This document shows, in pieces, positions 43,175 to 54,667 of a DNA stretch of 64,000 bases. The notes beneath the pieces were generated by a model, which made no database searches, was not told the origin of the DNA, and worked only from the letters and a program-made list of their open reading frames with translations. Location: assembly GCF_003573695.1 (NCBI RefSeq), contig NC_039364.1, positions 231,300,784 to 231,364,783 on the forward strand, written 5' to 3'. Position numbers and translations under genes: made by a program. How positions within the stretch are numbered: position 1 is the stretch's first letter; every line of letters begins with the position of its first letter. Source of the DNA: Papaver somniferum. Its lineage: Eukaryota; Streptophyta; Magnoliopsida; Ranunculales; Papaveraceae.

Positions 43175-43677
43175 ATCAAACAGTCTACTTTTTAGAAGCT
43201 GGAAAATTTGATGAAACTAACCTTCTTTATGGGAGGCTGGGAGCATATAACTTATTCAAGCAAATCACATGGTACCCGCCTCCTAAGTTAGACTCGCTTT
43301 CCCTATCCCTTGCTCGGCCTCCACATTTCCTAGACGTCCTTGAGGACGATTCTTGCCCCAATCAAATGCTTCTATTTGACTGCTGCAACCATTCAAGAAA
43401 TCTTCTTCAGAGAAATACTGACTCATCACTCATCCCAGTAATAATACCATCCTTCTTAACAATGGATAAAACAGCATCGAGTTTTTCAAATTACCAGCGT
43501 AAAAATGGACCTCAGCAGTCACTGACTGCCTTGAAGGAGTTATTGGGCCATCAGTCTCAAGGTTGCCGGCTTTGTCTAACACGAGCCTGTTTGGTATGGT
43601 TGAACATCTTACTGTTTCTGCATTCAGATCCTGAAAATAAACTGCTGAAGCTCCCTATAATTGGACAAAGGAAATAA
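43175..43677 (+). other. Open frame of unknown origin fused to the sHSP relic
   Basis: Continues the frame of the sHSP fragment to TAA near 43677 with no stop. It includes [20 protein letters not shown] and a Cys-containing [15 protein letters not shown] part. I see no known domain. It may be part of another broken gene or an old repeat that is open by chance. Confidence 0.3.
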
Positions 43678-43868
43678 TCAGGGAGGCGAGAAATTGTTGC
43701 TACCAGAAAATTAAAAATTCAGCAAAATACAACAAAACAAATGAACTAACTACTGATGGTAAAGCAAACAAAAGCTCTTTATTTTTAAGGGATAGCCCAA
43801 ATGGGGTATGCGAATGAAGATAATACTGAACATGACCGTTCCAAGACCAGCATCAGATAAAATTGATA

Positions 43869-44236
43869 CTCCCTCCGTCCCACTCCTAAGTGACCTATTT
43901 GAAATTTGCACAATTTTTAAGGCAAGCAAGGAAAATAGTATTTTTAATCATTTTTTACAATTATACCCTTATGAATAATAACTAGTGAAATTTAAAAATA
44001 GTCTATCTCTCAAAATACTCCACGGATGTTCGCAAATTTCATACAATTGAAAAGCATTTTAAAACACCTACGTAACGAATATAAACATGCCTATCAAATT
44101 ATACATATTTCATATATTATTTATAATTAACTAAAAGGATAATTCCGGAATATCTCATTGTTTAGTGATATAGGTCACTTATCATTGGGACAAAATCTAA
44201 AATCAAATAGGTCACTTAGGAGTGGGACGGAGGGAG
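43869..44236. mobile_element. Stowaway-like MITE (368 bp)
   Basis: CTCCCTCCGTCCCACTCCTA at the left and its near-perfect inverse (TAGGAGTGGGACGGAGGGAG) at the right, continuing into TAAGTGACCTATTT / AAATAGGTCACTTA. TA at 43867-43868 and 44237-44238 is the target duplication. These are canonical Stowaway (Tc1/mariner-like) ends. No coding. Confidence 0.93.
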
Positions 44237-46539
44237 TATTTATTAGCTATGATTAATGATATTCCACCTGTCCATGAATAAAAAGTTAGAGGTTGCAAAT
44301 AAACAAAGTAAAAAAACAGTCATTAGAATTGAAATGGTATATTCTATATTGATCAATGATGTGCTTATACCTAAGAGAAAAGAGAAACTAGAGACCAGGT
44401 GAGACCAATGAGACTCGAGCAAGTGCTGGGATTTCTGATGAGTTTTCGCCATTCCATAAGCGCCCCATTTAGGGTGAAGCTCAGTAGTCAGTAGTTGAGC
44501 TAGAACGAGGTTTTGTCAAATTTGGTGCTTCTCATTCACCAGCATTTATGGCTTGTCCGTTTCCAAAAGTGAACAGATCATCTCAGCGATATTCTTCAAA
44601 CTCTGAAATTTATCACAAGTAACCATATTTAGATAACGCAGATGCATTACCAAACAACTGATCATCGGATACAAGATACCAATACGCTACTATGATACAC
44701 CAATTTGAAAAACTAAAATACGGCGATACGGCATATCAGTAGTTTAACATGAATATATTATATATAAGATAGAAACTTAACAAAATACATACATGTATGA
44801 TTAACCTCACTGGATAAAAAAAGTCTGGATAACAAGGAAGAAAGTCTAGAGCAAGATCAGTGGACAGATTTGGAACTAATATTTTGTCACTATAGTTAAA
44901 ACTTCTCATAGAATCTAGTAAAATACCTAATTTTACAATATTAAGGTATTGAGATCTAATATTTAGTCAAAGTTTTCTAACTGAGTTGTATCTTGAAGTA
45001 TTGGAAGTATTAGTACGCGTATCCGTGTAAATACGTATCGATACGGCTGATTTTTTTTTTTTAGGTGTATCGGTGTAACACGGCTAAAAGCAGTTAACAT
45101 CACAAATAGAAGAACCCAAGCATTTATAAGTGAGTATACATACTACACATATGAAGATAAGGCAAGAAAAGATGCTTATCCAAAACTGGAAGCTTGAAAT
45201 AGAAAATTAGGTTTCACAATGTATTTTGACTCGCATTATTTAAGGATCGGTAACTATAAATGGAAACAGAGCAGCTTCCTTCTACAAGAGGAAATGAACA
45301 TGGATAAGCAAGATTTTATTCCAATTTTTAGCTCAACATTTACTGTTGTGTTAGCATCAAGAAACAAAACCATTCATGCATTTATAAATAAGACTGCAGG
45401 AACTGAGGATATACCTTTTGGGTTTGGTTCAATTTTATGAGCTCCAATTCCACCATTTTCATGACCATAATCAGCACCTCCTCTGAAGACATGAATTCCT
45501 CCTTTCGAAACAGGGGAAGCACTAGAACTCGAAGATCTTTTGTTCAGTCATTTGTATTCTTCCCAAGGAAAGAAAACATACCAGTCTTAGGTGCAGGATA
45601 CCCAGTACCTTGCTGTATAGTATTCCTTGGAAACACTCCTACATTTCCATTTTCCTGATCAAAACCCATGCTTCCAAAATTAGACCGTCTAGGATAGTAC
45701 TGCTCACATTTCTTCCATTAAAGTTTAAGACTTCATCCTCTAGGAGTTGGATATCTGGAAATTGGAGCGAATAAATCTCAGCATTAGTTAAGTTGAACAT
45801 CTATGATTCACCCATCTATATCATCTTATACTTCACTCATTCACATACAAACATCAATGATTTTTAGTAATGCTTTTGGTATATATTTTGATTCATGAGC
45901 AACCAAACATCAAATCAAACATACACGTAGCCAACTCTTAAATATGGGAACAGAACCTCAGCAAAATCTAGAGTGTGCAAACAGTTGCTACATAAAACTA
46001 CAGCCACACTATTTCGTCTATTGATTCTTTTGAAATCACGGACACTCCTTTCGTATTCAGGCAATACATGTCCCCCTACTCACTTTGTTTTAACCTGATT
46101 TCTTTTCTCCTAATGGAACAAGAGCCCACTCAGTTTGCAAACGAGTCTAACTCTAGCTTGAACTAAATATTTCTAGGTTTAAGAGGCAAACTCATTAGAG
46201 TGTAAATTTGTTCAAACGTAAGGACTATATACGCACACAGACTAGAATATGGACTATTTTTCAGAAAGTCATGGGTATTGAACTGATAGATGGTCAATCA
46301 CGAATCATCACCACGATAACTAACCTACTGCTAACACAATATTAGTCAGTGAACTGAAAGAGAGAGTCCATTTTGAAAACATAGCTGTTATACCATTCAA
46401 GCATATCAAGAGCTAACCAAACAAAATCAAAAACATCAGGCTAGAGTTATGTTAATGAGAATCATCAAGAAACGGGACTGGTAATCAGATGAAGGGAATA
46501 GCTAGGAATCTAAGAAAATAACCAAAGTGCGGTTACTGG
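44237..46539. other. Mostly unassigned; possible decayed exon on the minus strand
   Basis: On the minus strand about 45720-45425 has gene-like frames: YYPRRSNFGSMGFDQENGNV, NTIQQGTGYPAPKTGMFSFL, then after a frame change SASPVSKGGIHVFRGGADYG and HENGGIGAHKIE, ending at a GGTATATCC donor-like word. I do not recognise the family. The rest is AT-rich with no supported feature. The plus-strand frames at 45219-45658 are shadows of this. Confidence 0.35.
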
Positions 46540-49500
46540 CTAGACATAGTTTATGGCTTCGACATAAACACCAATGCCATAGTTCGCCATTTCTATAAAC
46601 TCTGGCATAGACAGCTTTTCAATGTGTTCCAAACTCGACATCATAGTAAACAAAGGTACATCCAGCAAATGAAACTCTTCCGCCGCAAATCCGGCTTATA
46701 CTCTGCAAATTTCTGCGAATTAACTACAATTGAAGCCTTCGTTTCTAACATAGTTGTAAGCAACTCCTTTGCTGCTTCCTGCCTAACTTCAAGTTGATCA
46801 ACCTGCAAAAATCAATTGAAACTGTCAACAAAAACCTACTTAGCTTGAGTTTTTGCTATGTCTACCACCACAAGAATGTACTGTTACATATAAATATGTT
46901 CCACTACAAGAATGTACTGTTACATATCAATATGTAGTGGTAGATACCACTACATATTGATATGTAACAGATAGATAGTGGTATACAAGAATGTACTGTT
47001 ACATATCAATATGTAGTGGTAGATACCACTACAGATAGGTAATGGTAGATACCACTACATATTGATATGTAACAGATAGATATTGATATGCTACTTAAAC
47101 TACGTACTGATATGCTACTTACCTGTGTGTGTTCTTTCCCCTTTTTCTCTTGTATCTCTTTGACTTTTTTCTCCAAATTAGATTTAGCCCAATTTTTAAC
47201 CTCAGAACGCTGAAATTCAACATCATGGAACTTCAATACTGAAGTTGTTGTCAATTCAACCTCAGAGGTGGCATTAGCATGAGTTTGAGCTTTCGGTGTT
47301 GACAAACCAACTTCAGGAATGTTGACATTAGCATCTGTTTGATCTTCCGTAGAACCTTGCATTTCGTTCTCAATTATTTGGTCCACATTCAACTCTTCAT
47401 TGGGGTTGCTTGGAGTAGGTGTACATCCCAAGCTAACATAATCTTCCTGGCTGGCTTCTCTCTGCAAAGGGAAAGTTTTCCGGTAAATATCATGCAACAT
47501 GAACTCAAGCTTTGAAGCGTCAACCGGTTCGCCCTCTTGCTGCATTGTGTTGAATTCACTCCATTTGGCAGATATTGTACTCCTCAAATAATCGTATTTA
47601 ATCTTCCAATCTTCTCCCCCCAATAATGAGTCCTCTTCTTCTTTCTCTTCTTCCTTCTCTTCTTCCTCTTCTTCTTTTTCTTCTTCCGATTCGGAATTGT
47701 CATCTAAACAAAAAGCATCATCATTTGCTTCCTGTTGAATCCTTCTTGAAATACGATTAAGGATTTGTCTTTCTTCGTGTGTGATCTCGTCTTTGAAATC
47801 AACATGGAACTGGTACAAATCAAATAAATATAAAAAAGCAACTACATATTAGATATTACCAAAAAAAAATGTCGTAGTTCTTTCTCTATTAGATACACAG
47901 GGAGAACTACATATTGAACTACATATTAGATACACAACGAAAAATAATGAAGTGCACATATACAGGAAGATAAGCCTAACAAGATCTTCGGCATATTCCT
48001 CGTATTCCTCGTCTTCTTCAGAATCTTTATTTGATTGATCACCCACGCTTTGCAGAGACTTTTCATCAGACTTCTTCTTTTTCAGATTAATCGGTGTTCG
48101 TTTAAGGATTTTCAAGATTGCCTTCATAATCATTGGCCTAGTCACTTTATCACCAGCTTTCATATCAGCAGGAAATGTCCTTTTGAAAAATTCTGTTTCA
48201 CGCCATCCACTTTTTTTATTGACTTTTGTAAGTCTATAATCAAGATATTCCCTATTTGGAATTCTCGGCATCCCATAAATAAGTGCCATTTCTTCTGGTG
48301 TGGATACCAGATCATTCGGTTGGCCATGCCTTTTAAAGACAAATCTAAGCTTGTTTGGATCTTGACCCCTAACGTAACAGCGTAACATTTTCGTCATTGC
48401 ATCTTCAATCTTCAACCAATGTTCCAACTCAAATCTTGTGTACCAGAACATTAGGAACAGGTTACCGAATGATGATTCAGAAATCATCTTCAGCTGCAAC
48501 TCACTCAACTCAAGGTTTTCAGTGGAATTCGCAATAGCCTTCTTAGTGGTCCTAATAGTCTTCGCAAGCCCCCACAAGCCCCTGAAACCGCCACGGTATA
48601 AACTTCGTGGTTTTCCATCTCCTTTCTTACGCTTATTAGCACCTACACAATAACAAGAACCAAAAACTATTACAGTACATATCAATATGGTATATCAAAT
48701 ATGTAGTTACATCATCAATATGTAGTTGTAATATCTACCAAGTCTTGAAACTACATATTATTAACAGTACATACGAGAATATAAGTATCTACCTCTACCT
48801 CTACATATTTATATGTAATATGTTATGAGAGTATAAGTATTTACCTCTACATATTGATATGTAATAGTAGATACCACTACGTATTATTTTAACTACATAT
48901 CGATTTGTAATAGTACGTATGGCATATGTATATGCTTTGATACAGTAAAAATGTAAAAACACTTAATACTAAAAACAAGCACAACAATGCATCATTACAT
49001 ACTCATAAACATATGTTATTAAGGATACATATTATTCATACGCTTTTTTCTTATATGTAGTTGTACTACATACCTTCTACATTTGCTTTCCCCCCTTTTG
49101 CTTTTGGTGAAGGAGTAGCAGCTCTCAGGGCAAGTGCTTTCTTCCCCTTCTCTTCCCCTTCTCTTCCCCTACACCATATCAAATATGTATTTAATGTATC
49201 TACCATGAACATGAAACAACTACATATCAGATACCACAACATACTGGTAGTTTTATAACTACATACTGGTAACTACATATGAACCACAATTTACGGGGGT
49301 CGAGGGGGCAGCCCTCGTTATTAAGAATTATCTTCACTTTTAACATTACAAACCTTCTTTCAGGAGCGCTTTTGATTTTCCCCTTTTTGATTTTCCCTTT
49401 CCTTTCGGAGAAGGAGTAGCAGCTCTCAGGACAAGTGCTTTGTTCCCCTTTGCTGGTGGTGAAAGAGTAGCAGCCTTTGTCGCTGTTTTTCCTTTTGCTT

Positions 49501-50354
49501 TATTAGTTGCCGCTGCTGTTTTTCTTTTTCTTTTTGCTTCAGGAGCAGCAACTGCTTTCTTTCCTTTGGTTTTTGCTGTTTTTGTAAACCAAAAGTTTTG
49601 TACACATTACATATTACAGGCAGATAATAATATGTAGCACACATATCAATTTGAGATGCTATCATTACATATCAATAAGTACAAATTGTAGACAACATAT
49701 TGATATGTAGTACAGATATAAATTGACACGCTTTAATATGTATTAGTTAAGCAGCACTACATTTCAAAATGTACTACACATATCATTTTTGAGATGATAT
49801 CATTACATATTAAATAACAACACTACTTTTCAATATGTAATGTGTACTACATATAACTTGTCACTATGAAGTACAAATTGAAGACAACATATTGATATGT
49901 AGTACACATATCAATTGACATACTAGATTTTAGTATGTATTAGTTAAACAACACTATATTTCAATATGTAACTGTACATATTTCAGGTTTTGGAAATATT
50001 GCATGTCAATATAAAGTACAAATTAGGCTTTTGAATTGATTTACCTTCTTTCTGGGGAATCTTAGTCATACTTCTTGTTGTGGGAGATTTAGAAGGGGAG
50101 GGTTCTGTTGGTGAATCATCAGAAGATTTCCTTCTTATTTTCACTGGTGAAGGAGATTTAGCAGCAGGTGAGGATTCTGTTGGTGAATCATCTGAAGATT
50201 TCCTTCTTCTTTTCGCTGGTGAAGGAGATTTAGCAGCAGGTGAGGATTCTGTTGGTGAATCTTCGTCGTATTTCCTTCTTCTTTTCGCTGGTGTCGCTGG
50301 TGTAGGAGACACTTCAGTAATTTCTTCTGTAATCGTCCTCTTAATTGTACCCAT
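46540..50354 (-). CDS. Probable six-exon gene of unknown function, possibly transposon-derived
   Basis: Exons inferred on the minus strand: E1 50354-50045, E2 49575-49354, E3 about 49168-49074, E4 48642-47964, E5 47809-47123, E6 46802-46540. Borders show GT/AG (for example AGAAG|GTAAATC, TGTGTAG|GTGC, CACACAG|GTAAGT, TTTTGCAG|GTTG). ATG at 50354 starts MGTIKRTITEEITEVSP. E1 has three repeats of SP(A/V)K(R/I)RRKSSDDSPTESSP type, and E2-E3 are Lys/Ala-rich with two copies of ALVLRAATPSPK-like words, so the N-terminus is basic and nuclear-looking. E4 is globular: SSFGNLFLMFWYTRFELEHW, EEMALIYGMPRIPNREYLDY, similar in style to DUF1985 proteins of Mutator-like elements (inference). E5 has a poly-Glu acidic run. 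E6 ends IEMANYGIGVYVEAINYV and TAG at 46540-46542, with a 1-base frameshift inside. The E3 and E4/E5 phases do not join perfectly, so either my borders are off or the gene is decaying. Confidence 0.5.
46862..47110. repeat. Perfect palindromes in intron 5 of the minus-strand gene
   Basis: Arms of 22 bases at 46919-46940 and 46947-46968 are exact reverse complements around a 6-base loop (TAGATA). A second copy of the same arm is at 46998-47019, with its inverse at 47052-47073. The core is ACATATTGATATGT. Each half is itself nearly palindromic. Confidence 0.9.
48660..49060. repeat. Dispersed ACATATTGATATGT palindromes (intron 3)
   Basis: Many forms of CTACATATTGATATGTA and TACATATCAATATG lie between E3 and E4 of the minus-strand gene. 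AT-rich, non-coding, the same word family as in intron 5. Confidence 0.75.
49600..50000. repeat. Dispersed ACATATTGATATGT palindromes (intron 1)
   Basis: At least eight ACATATCAAT / ATTGATATGTAGTAC words between E1 and E2. Two blocks (about 49680-49760 and 49868-49950) are long diverged direct repeats of each other (GTACAAATTG(T/A)AGACAACAT...GTATTAGTTAA). Non-coding. Confidence 0.75.
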
Positions 50355-51213
50355 TTCTTATTCAATTGAATTAGGTCAGGAACTGAAATAGGAGATGAAA
50401 CTGATCAATTTTGATTTGAAAATGACCTAGATTCTGAGATGAAACCGAGATGAATTGAATTAGGTCTGTTGTAGGATTGAAAACTGTTTTTAAAGGGTAA
50501 CCTAGTAATTTGAACTTCTTTTAAACTTTTTTGGACCAGCCACTAAATGATTTTCCCCACTGGACTAGTCACTAAACCGGGTCGGGTTTAGTGGACTAAA
50601 CAGGAAATCCCTCTTCTCGAATAGCTATTCCACCAGCTGGAAAATATCTTTGGGTCGGTTCCCATGGAAATTATCAAAAAATTTGATCTGACATGGAAAA
50701 GTAGTTGTGCCGCTACGAGAAAAGTATGCAGCGATAGAGTCTTATTGGTGACGTTGTAATCTACGTTTCTTGACATAAACACACCTCCTCCAAATTTTTT
50801 CGTACCTTCTACTCTATTTTTCTCCTCATAGTTTATCCTAAAAATAAGATAACTTTGTGATCCCATGTTCTTATTATTTTTCTCCAAATTTTTGTGGTAC
50901 TAAAATTTTCTCCAAAATGAAGAAAACAAGAGCAAAAAGAGATACAAAAGTCAAAATATCAACCAACATCGCGATGGGTTGATTAAATTATGAGCAGAAT
51001 AAGGAACATGAGTTTCAAAGTGCTAGACAACGAGTTGGTCATGGTGTTCCTTTTACATATATCTAGCCATTCATAGCGAGTTAATTCAGTTGCTCTAAAA
51101 GGTGGGTGGTCTAAGTTCCAAATAGCGTTCGATTACCTTCCCCCTTTTGTTAGAGATAGGGCCCGAAGATATTCTTGGTGGCATTTATATTTTACAAAAC
51201 CTAAAAATCATAG
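50355..51213. other. Upstream of the minus-strand gene; possible terminal repeat
   Basis: No gene. At 50500-50610 a stretch contains CACTAAACC and GGTTTAGTG as a hairpin plus GGACCAGCCACTAAA and GGACTAGTCACTAAA direct words. It looks like the end of a Mutator-like or foldback element, but no partner end was found near 46.5 kb. The remaining sequence to 51213 is unassigned. Confidence 0.3.
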
Positions 51214-51445
51214 TGAAAAGGAGAGGGTAGCAAGTAACAAATTTTTCGTTCGGCAAACTGTATGGATAAAACCTAATACAATCATAAGTAGGTCAACAAC
51301 TAAGTCCTTGAATAAGATTGTATATAAAGTCTCTTTATGTTACACAATCTATATGTATAGACCAGAGGTCCCTGTTCCTGATTATGTAGAAGAGTTCTTG
51401 GATGATCTCAAAAATCAATATCCAAGATTAATACAGTTGTATCTG
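51214..51445 (-). repeat. Left end of copia-type LTR L2
   Basis: TGAAAAGGAGAGGG... to ...AATCAATATCCAAGATTA aligns with the left end of LTR L3 (59427-59640). The rest of L2 continues at 57495-59426, so this LTR was split by a later insertion. The right limit is approximate. Confidence 0.75.
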
Positions 51446-51797
51446 AATTATCAAGGTCTGAATTCCAACAAGCACTTGATTCCTTACAATATCCTAATCC
51501 TCGTGTATCACCATGAAATCTTCCTACTTCTAACAATGAGGATAAATTATTTGTGCTATCATTGGATTTTTTTCAAGTAAAAATTTTCTTTTTCCAATGT
51601 CTTGATTTTATGAAGAGCACCAGCTAGATCAGCCTCAAGGTGTTTTTCTCGTTAGATATATTCACCTTTTTTCTTTTCAAAACTCTTTTGTTGAGAGTTA
51701 TTCCTTGCATCAGATTCAGCAAGTTTCTCTTCCAACGATTGAATCTTTAAGGAAGATGTATTCTTGAGAGAATATAATTCCGTTGTCAAGGAGGAAA
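51446..51797 (-). pseudogene. Copia-type gag relic, C-terminal part
   Basis: On the minus strand: SLKNTSSLKIQSLEEKLAES, then DARNNSQQKSFEKKKGEYI*, REKHLEADLAGALHKIKTLE, a coiled-coil, followed by LSSLLEVGRFHGDTRGLGY, a (G)DTRGLGY box often seen near the end of SIRE-like gag proteins. At least two stops. The frame continues from 54201-54597 on the other side of the inserted solo LTR; nothing of pol follows. Confidence 0.65.
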
Positions 51798-54200
51798 TGT
51801 TAGAGCACTACCCGGTCGAACTCGCATGTGTTGCTATCTCAAGCATGTTTGTCAATGTTAGTGATCAAAACTATAAGTTTTGATTTCTAGTCTCTTATAA
51901 CTAAGTCTCGGACTAGGATAGTAAGTGTAGTTGAGCTCAAGGACTTCATGGCGATTCATCATACAAGTAGAACGACTACTCAAGGAACCGGTAGAACTTC
52001 TCGACAAAAAGGTATGTGGAGACTTGAACTTATCTGTCACTCAAAAGTCTATCTATTCTATCTCCCACTCTTTGAGACAAAAGTTGTGTGCTATATATAT
52101 AGACTAGATCATACACATTTAGTATTTCGAGCCGAGTATACCTCGCCTATCTATATCTCGAAATATGTGTTGGTAAGCTTTTCGCTTCGACCAAGTTTAT
52201 CTTTACCTAGTGACGAAAGTCATGAATGTTTCAATCACTTTGAAAATTGCTTTGACGAGAAATGGTGTAACAACTATATAACGTCCTCTAAGAATGTTTC
52301 AATGATTGGAATGAGAGTTTCGATTACATAACCAATGTATTACTTGAACCGAAGTTCTCGAATTTTGTTGATCAAGAGAACCGGAAGTGTGGCAAGTGCC
52401 AAGTCCGCGAACTGCCGAAGTTCTCAAACCCGAGAATTTCTGTTGGAGTTGACAAAATACTTGCGTGAGCCAAGTCCGCGAACCCAGTCCGCGAACCGTC
52501 GAAGTTCTCATCCCGATAATTTCTGCTGGAGTTTGTAAACTCTGCCCGGTAACTTAAGTCCGCGAACCAAGTCTGCGAACTTAAGAAGGTTATATATCTG
52601 AAGATGATTTCTAAACTTAAACTTAAAAAGACTAAGAAATGCTTTTGCAAACCATGGCTATTTAAAGTTCATGAACGGATTCTTGTGAATCAAATCATCT
52701 TTGCTTCAATTGTGTCTTGTTAAGTTACATAAGATTTCCTTGCAATTGAACAACTCTCTCAACTAGTTCATTTGAGTCATTTGAACTAGTTATGGTGAAG
52801 AAGAACAAGGTTGGTATGAAATGCTCTTATGGTTAACCTTTTTGGTAAACTATTGTTGAACCAACAATGTACACATTTGGGTGCGGTTTACAAACCTAGA
52901 AGCGTACAGTCATTTATGTATGACAAGCTAAGTTTTCGATCTAACGGTTGAGAAACATTAGCTTAAATCTAAATCAGGTTTTCACTCTAACGGTGGATAT
53001 TGATTGCTTTGTAACTAAGGAAAAACCTTGATTTTAAAGACTATATAAGGGGACATCTACCAACTCTGCAAAACTAATCCCCACACCTTACGTGTGCTAC
53101 TAGTTTGCATGCTAGAGTCGGTTCTCCTTTAACCTTTGGTTTTCTTCTTATAAAACCAGGTTAATGACTTGAAGACTTCATTGGGATTGTGAAGCCAGAC
53201 CGATATTACTTTTATCGTAGTTGTGTGATCTGATCTTGCATCTTCTATCGTAATAGTACAATCATATTGATTGGCTAGAGCTTGTTTGATTTCTCCGACA
53301 GGCAAGATATAAAAAGTAATCACAAACACCTTCGTATCATTGTTTTTGATTCCACGACATCTTGTTTCTCTACCATACCATTAAGATTGTTGTGAGGTGA
53401 TTGATTAATCTAGGTTGTTCTTCGGGAATATAAGACCGGATTATCAATTGGTTCCTGTTCACCTTGATTATTATCAAAAGACGGAATAAAAAATTTAGGG
53501 TTTTTCTGTGGGAAACATATTGATTCTTTGATAGACTTGTCTGTGTGAGACAGATTTGTTTATTGTTAAAGCCTGCGATTTTGGGTCGTAGTAACTCTTA
53601 GTTGTTGGTGAGATCAGCTAAGGGAATCAAGCGCAGCAGTATCCTGCTGGGATCAGAGGCGTAGGGAGTACAACTGTACCTTGGATCAGTGGGAGACTGA
53701 TTGGGGTTCAACTATAGTCCAGTCTGAAGTTAGCTTGGAGTAGGCTAGTGTCTGTAGAGTCTTAATACAGTGTGTATTCAATCTGGACTAAGTCCCGGGG
53801 TTTGTCTGCATTTTCGGTTTTCTCGTTAACAAAATTTCTGGTGTCTGTGTTATTTCAGTTTCCGCATTATATTGTTTATATTTATAATTGAAATAATACA
53901 GGTTGTGCGTATAAATCATCAATTGGTATAATCCAACCTTTGGTTGTTTGATTGTCATTGATTGATCCTTGGACATTGGTCTTTGGTACCGTCCAAGTTA
54001 TTCCTTGTGTTTGATTAAGACTCGCTGATTTCTATTAGCTTGAGTAAATCAAAACAAGAGAGAGATATTAACTCCTTGAGATACTTTGACCTACATTGAG
54101 TCTGACTGTCTAGTTGATTCTATAGAAAGTATTTCGGAGTTAGTCCATACAGATTTCTAAGCGAAATATTGGGTGGCGTTGTTAGACCTCCGCTTTTTCA
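51798..54200 (+). mobile_element. Solo LTR of a copia-type family (2403 bp)
   Basis: TGTTAGAGCACTACC...CCGCTTTTTCA, flanked by GGAAA at 51793-51797 and 54201-54205 (perfect 5-bp TSD). TATATAAG at 53042-53049. It aligns in reverse with L1-L3 (start: TTAGAGCA, GTTGAACTC or equivalent, TCTCGGACTAG; end: CTTTTTCA type). No internal sequence is present, so it arose by LTR-LTR recombination. It sits inside the gag relic of the L1 element. Confidence 0.93.
52335..52585 (+). repeat. U3 motif array: AGTCCGCGAACC
   Basis: At least six AAGTCCGCGAAC(C) or close forms and three CGAAGTTCTC words, with a longer direct repeat (CGAAGTTCTCA...CGA(G/T)AATTTCTG(T/C)TGGAGTT) about 90 bases apart. It lies about 540-790 bases from the LTR start and about 460 bases before the TATA box. 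Confidence 0.8.
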
Positions 54201-54597
54201 GGAAAGATCACGATCAAGTTGTTCATTTTCATCTTGAAAACTACTTAGATCTTCTAGAAGTTTTCCTTTTCTTGTTAGTCCAAGAGTGAGTTCACTTGTA
54301 CAAGATAAAAAGTTTTCTTTTAAATCTGGTAGCTCGGAAGTTTTTATACTTACATGATCAACAAACTTTTCATCTCCTACGAAAGATTTTCAGAATCGTG
54401 GTCATTGATCATCAGTACAGGACTTAACTTAATCTCATCTTGAGAATATTCAGAAATATTTCCAATTGAGCCGATAGAGCTCGATGAGGAAGTCCCTTCT
54501 AAGCATTTTTTTTAAAATCAAAACTTCCAAAGTCTTATGATACGTTAACTGAGTCTTTCTTTAGTTTTCTTTCTCGCTTAACTCTACTTTGACTCAT
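54201..54597 (-). pseudogene. Copia-type gag relic, N-terminal part
   Basis: Minus strand from ATG at 54597: MSQSRVKRERKLKKDSVN, soon interrupted by a stop and frame changes. It continues into the coiled-coil part at 51446-51797 beyond the solo LTR. It lies just after the PBS at 54651-54665, as expected for gag. Confidence 0.55.
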
Positions 54598-54650
54598 GTT
54601 TTATAGGTTGGATCGCACCAAACACATATTATTAGATCTTTTCGTGTTTT

Positions 54651-54665
54651 CCTGCTCTGATACCA
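54651..54665 (-). other. Primer-binding site, initiator-tRNA-Met type
   Basis: TGGTATCAGAGCAGG on the minus strand, two bases after the L1 LTR end. This is the standard Ty1/copia PBS in plants. Confidence 0.88.
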
Positions 54666-54667
54666 AT

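Noticed and set aside
44690..45085. GATACGGC / TATCGGTGTA words as a small inverted-repeat element
   Set aside because: Similarity is short and no clear ends or duplications were visible.
48035..48385. Plus-strand ORF of 116 codons
   Set aside because: It is the antisense shadow of exon E4 of the minus-strand gene, which has splice sites and a protein-like sequence.
50080..50391. Plus-strand ORF with GEGDLAAGEDSVGESS repeats
   Set aside because: Antisense of the SP-repeat exon E1; the minus frame has an ATG and a splice donor.
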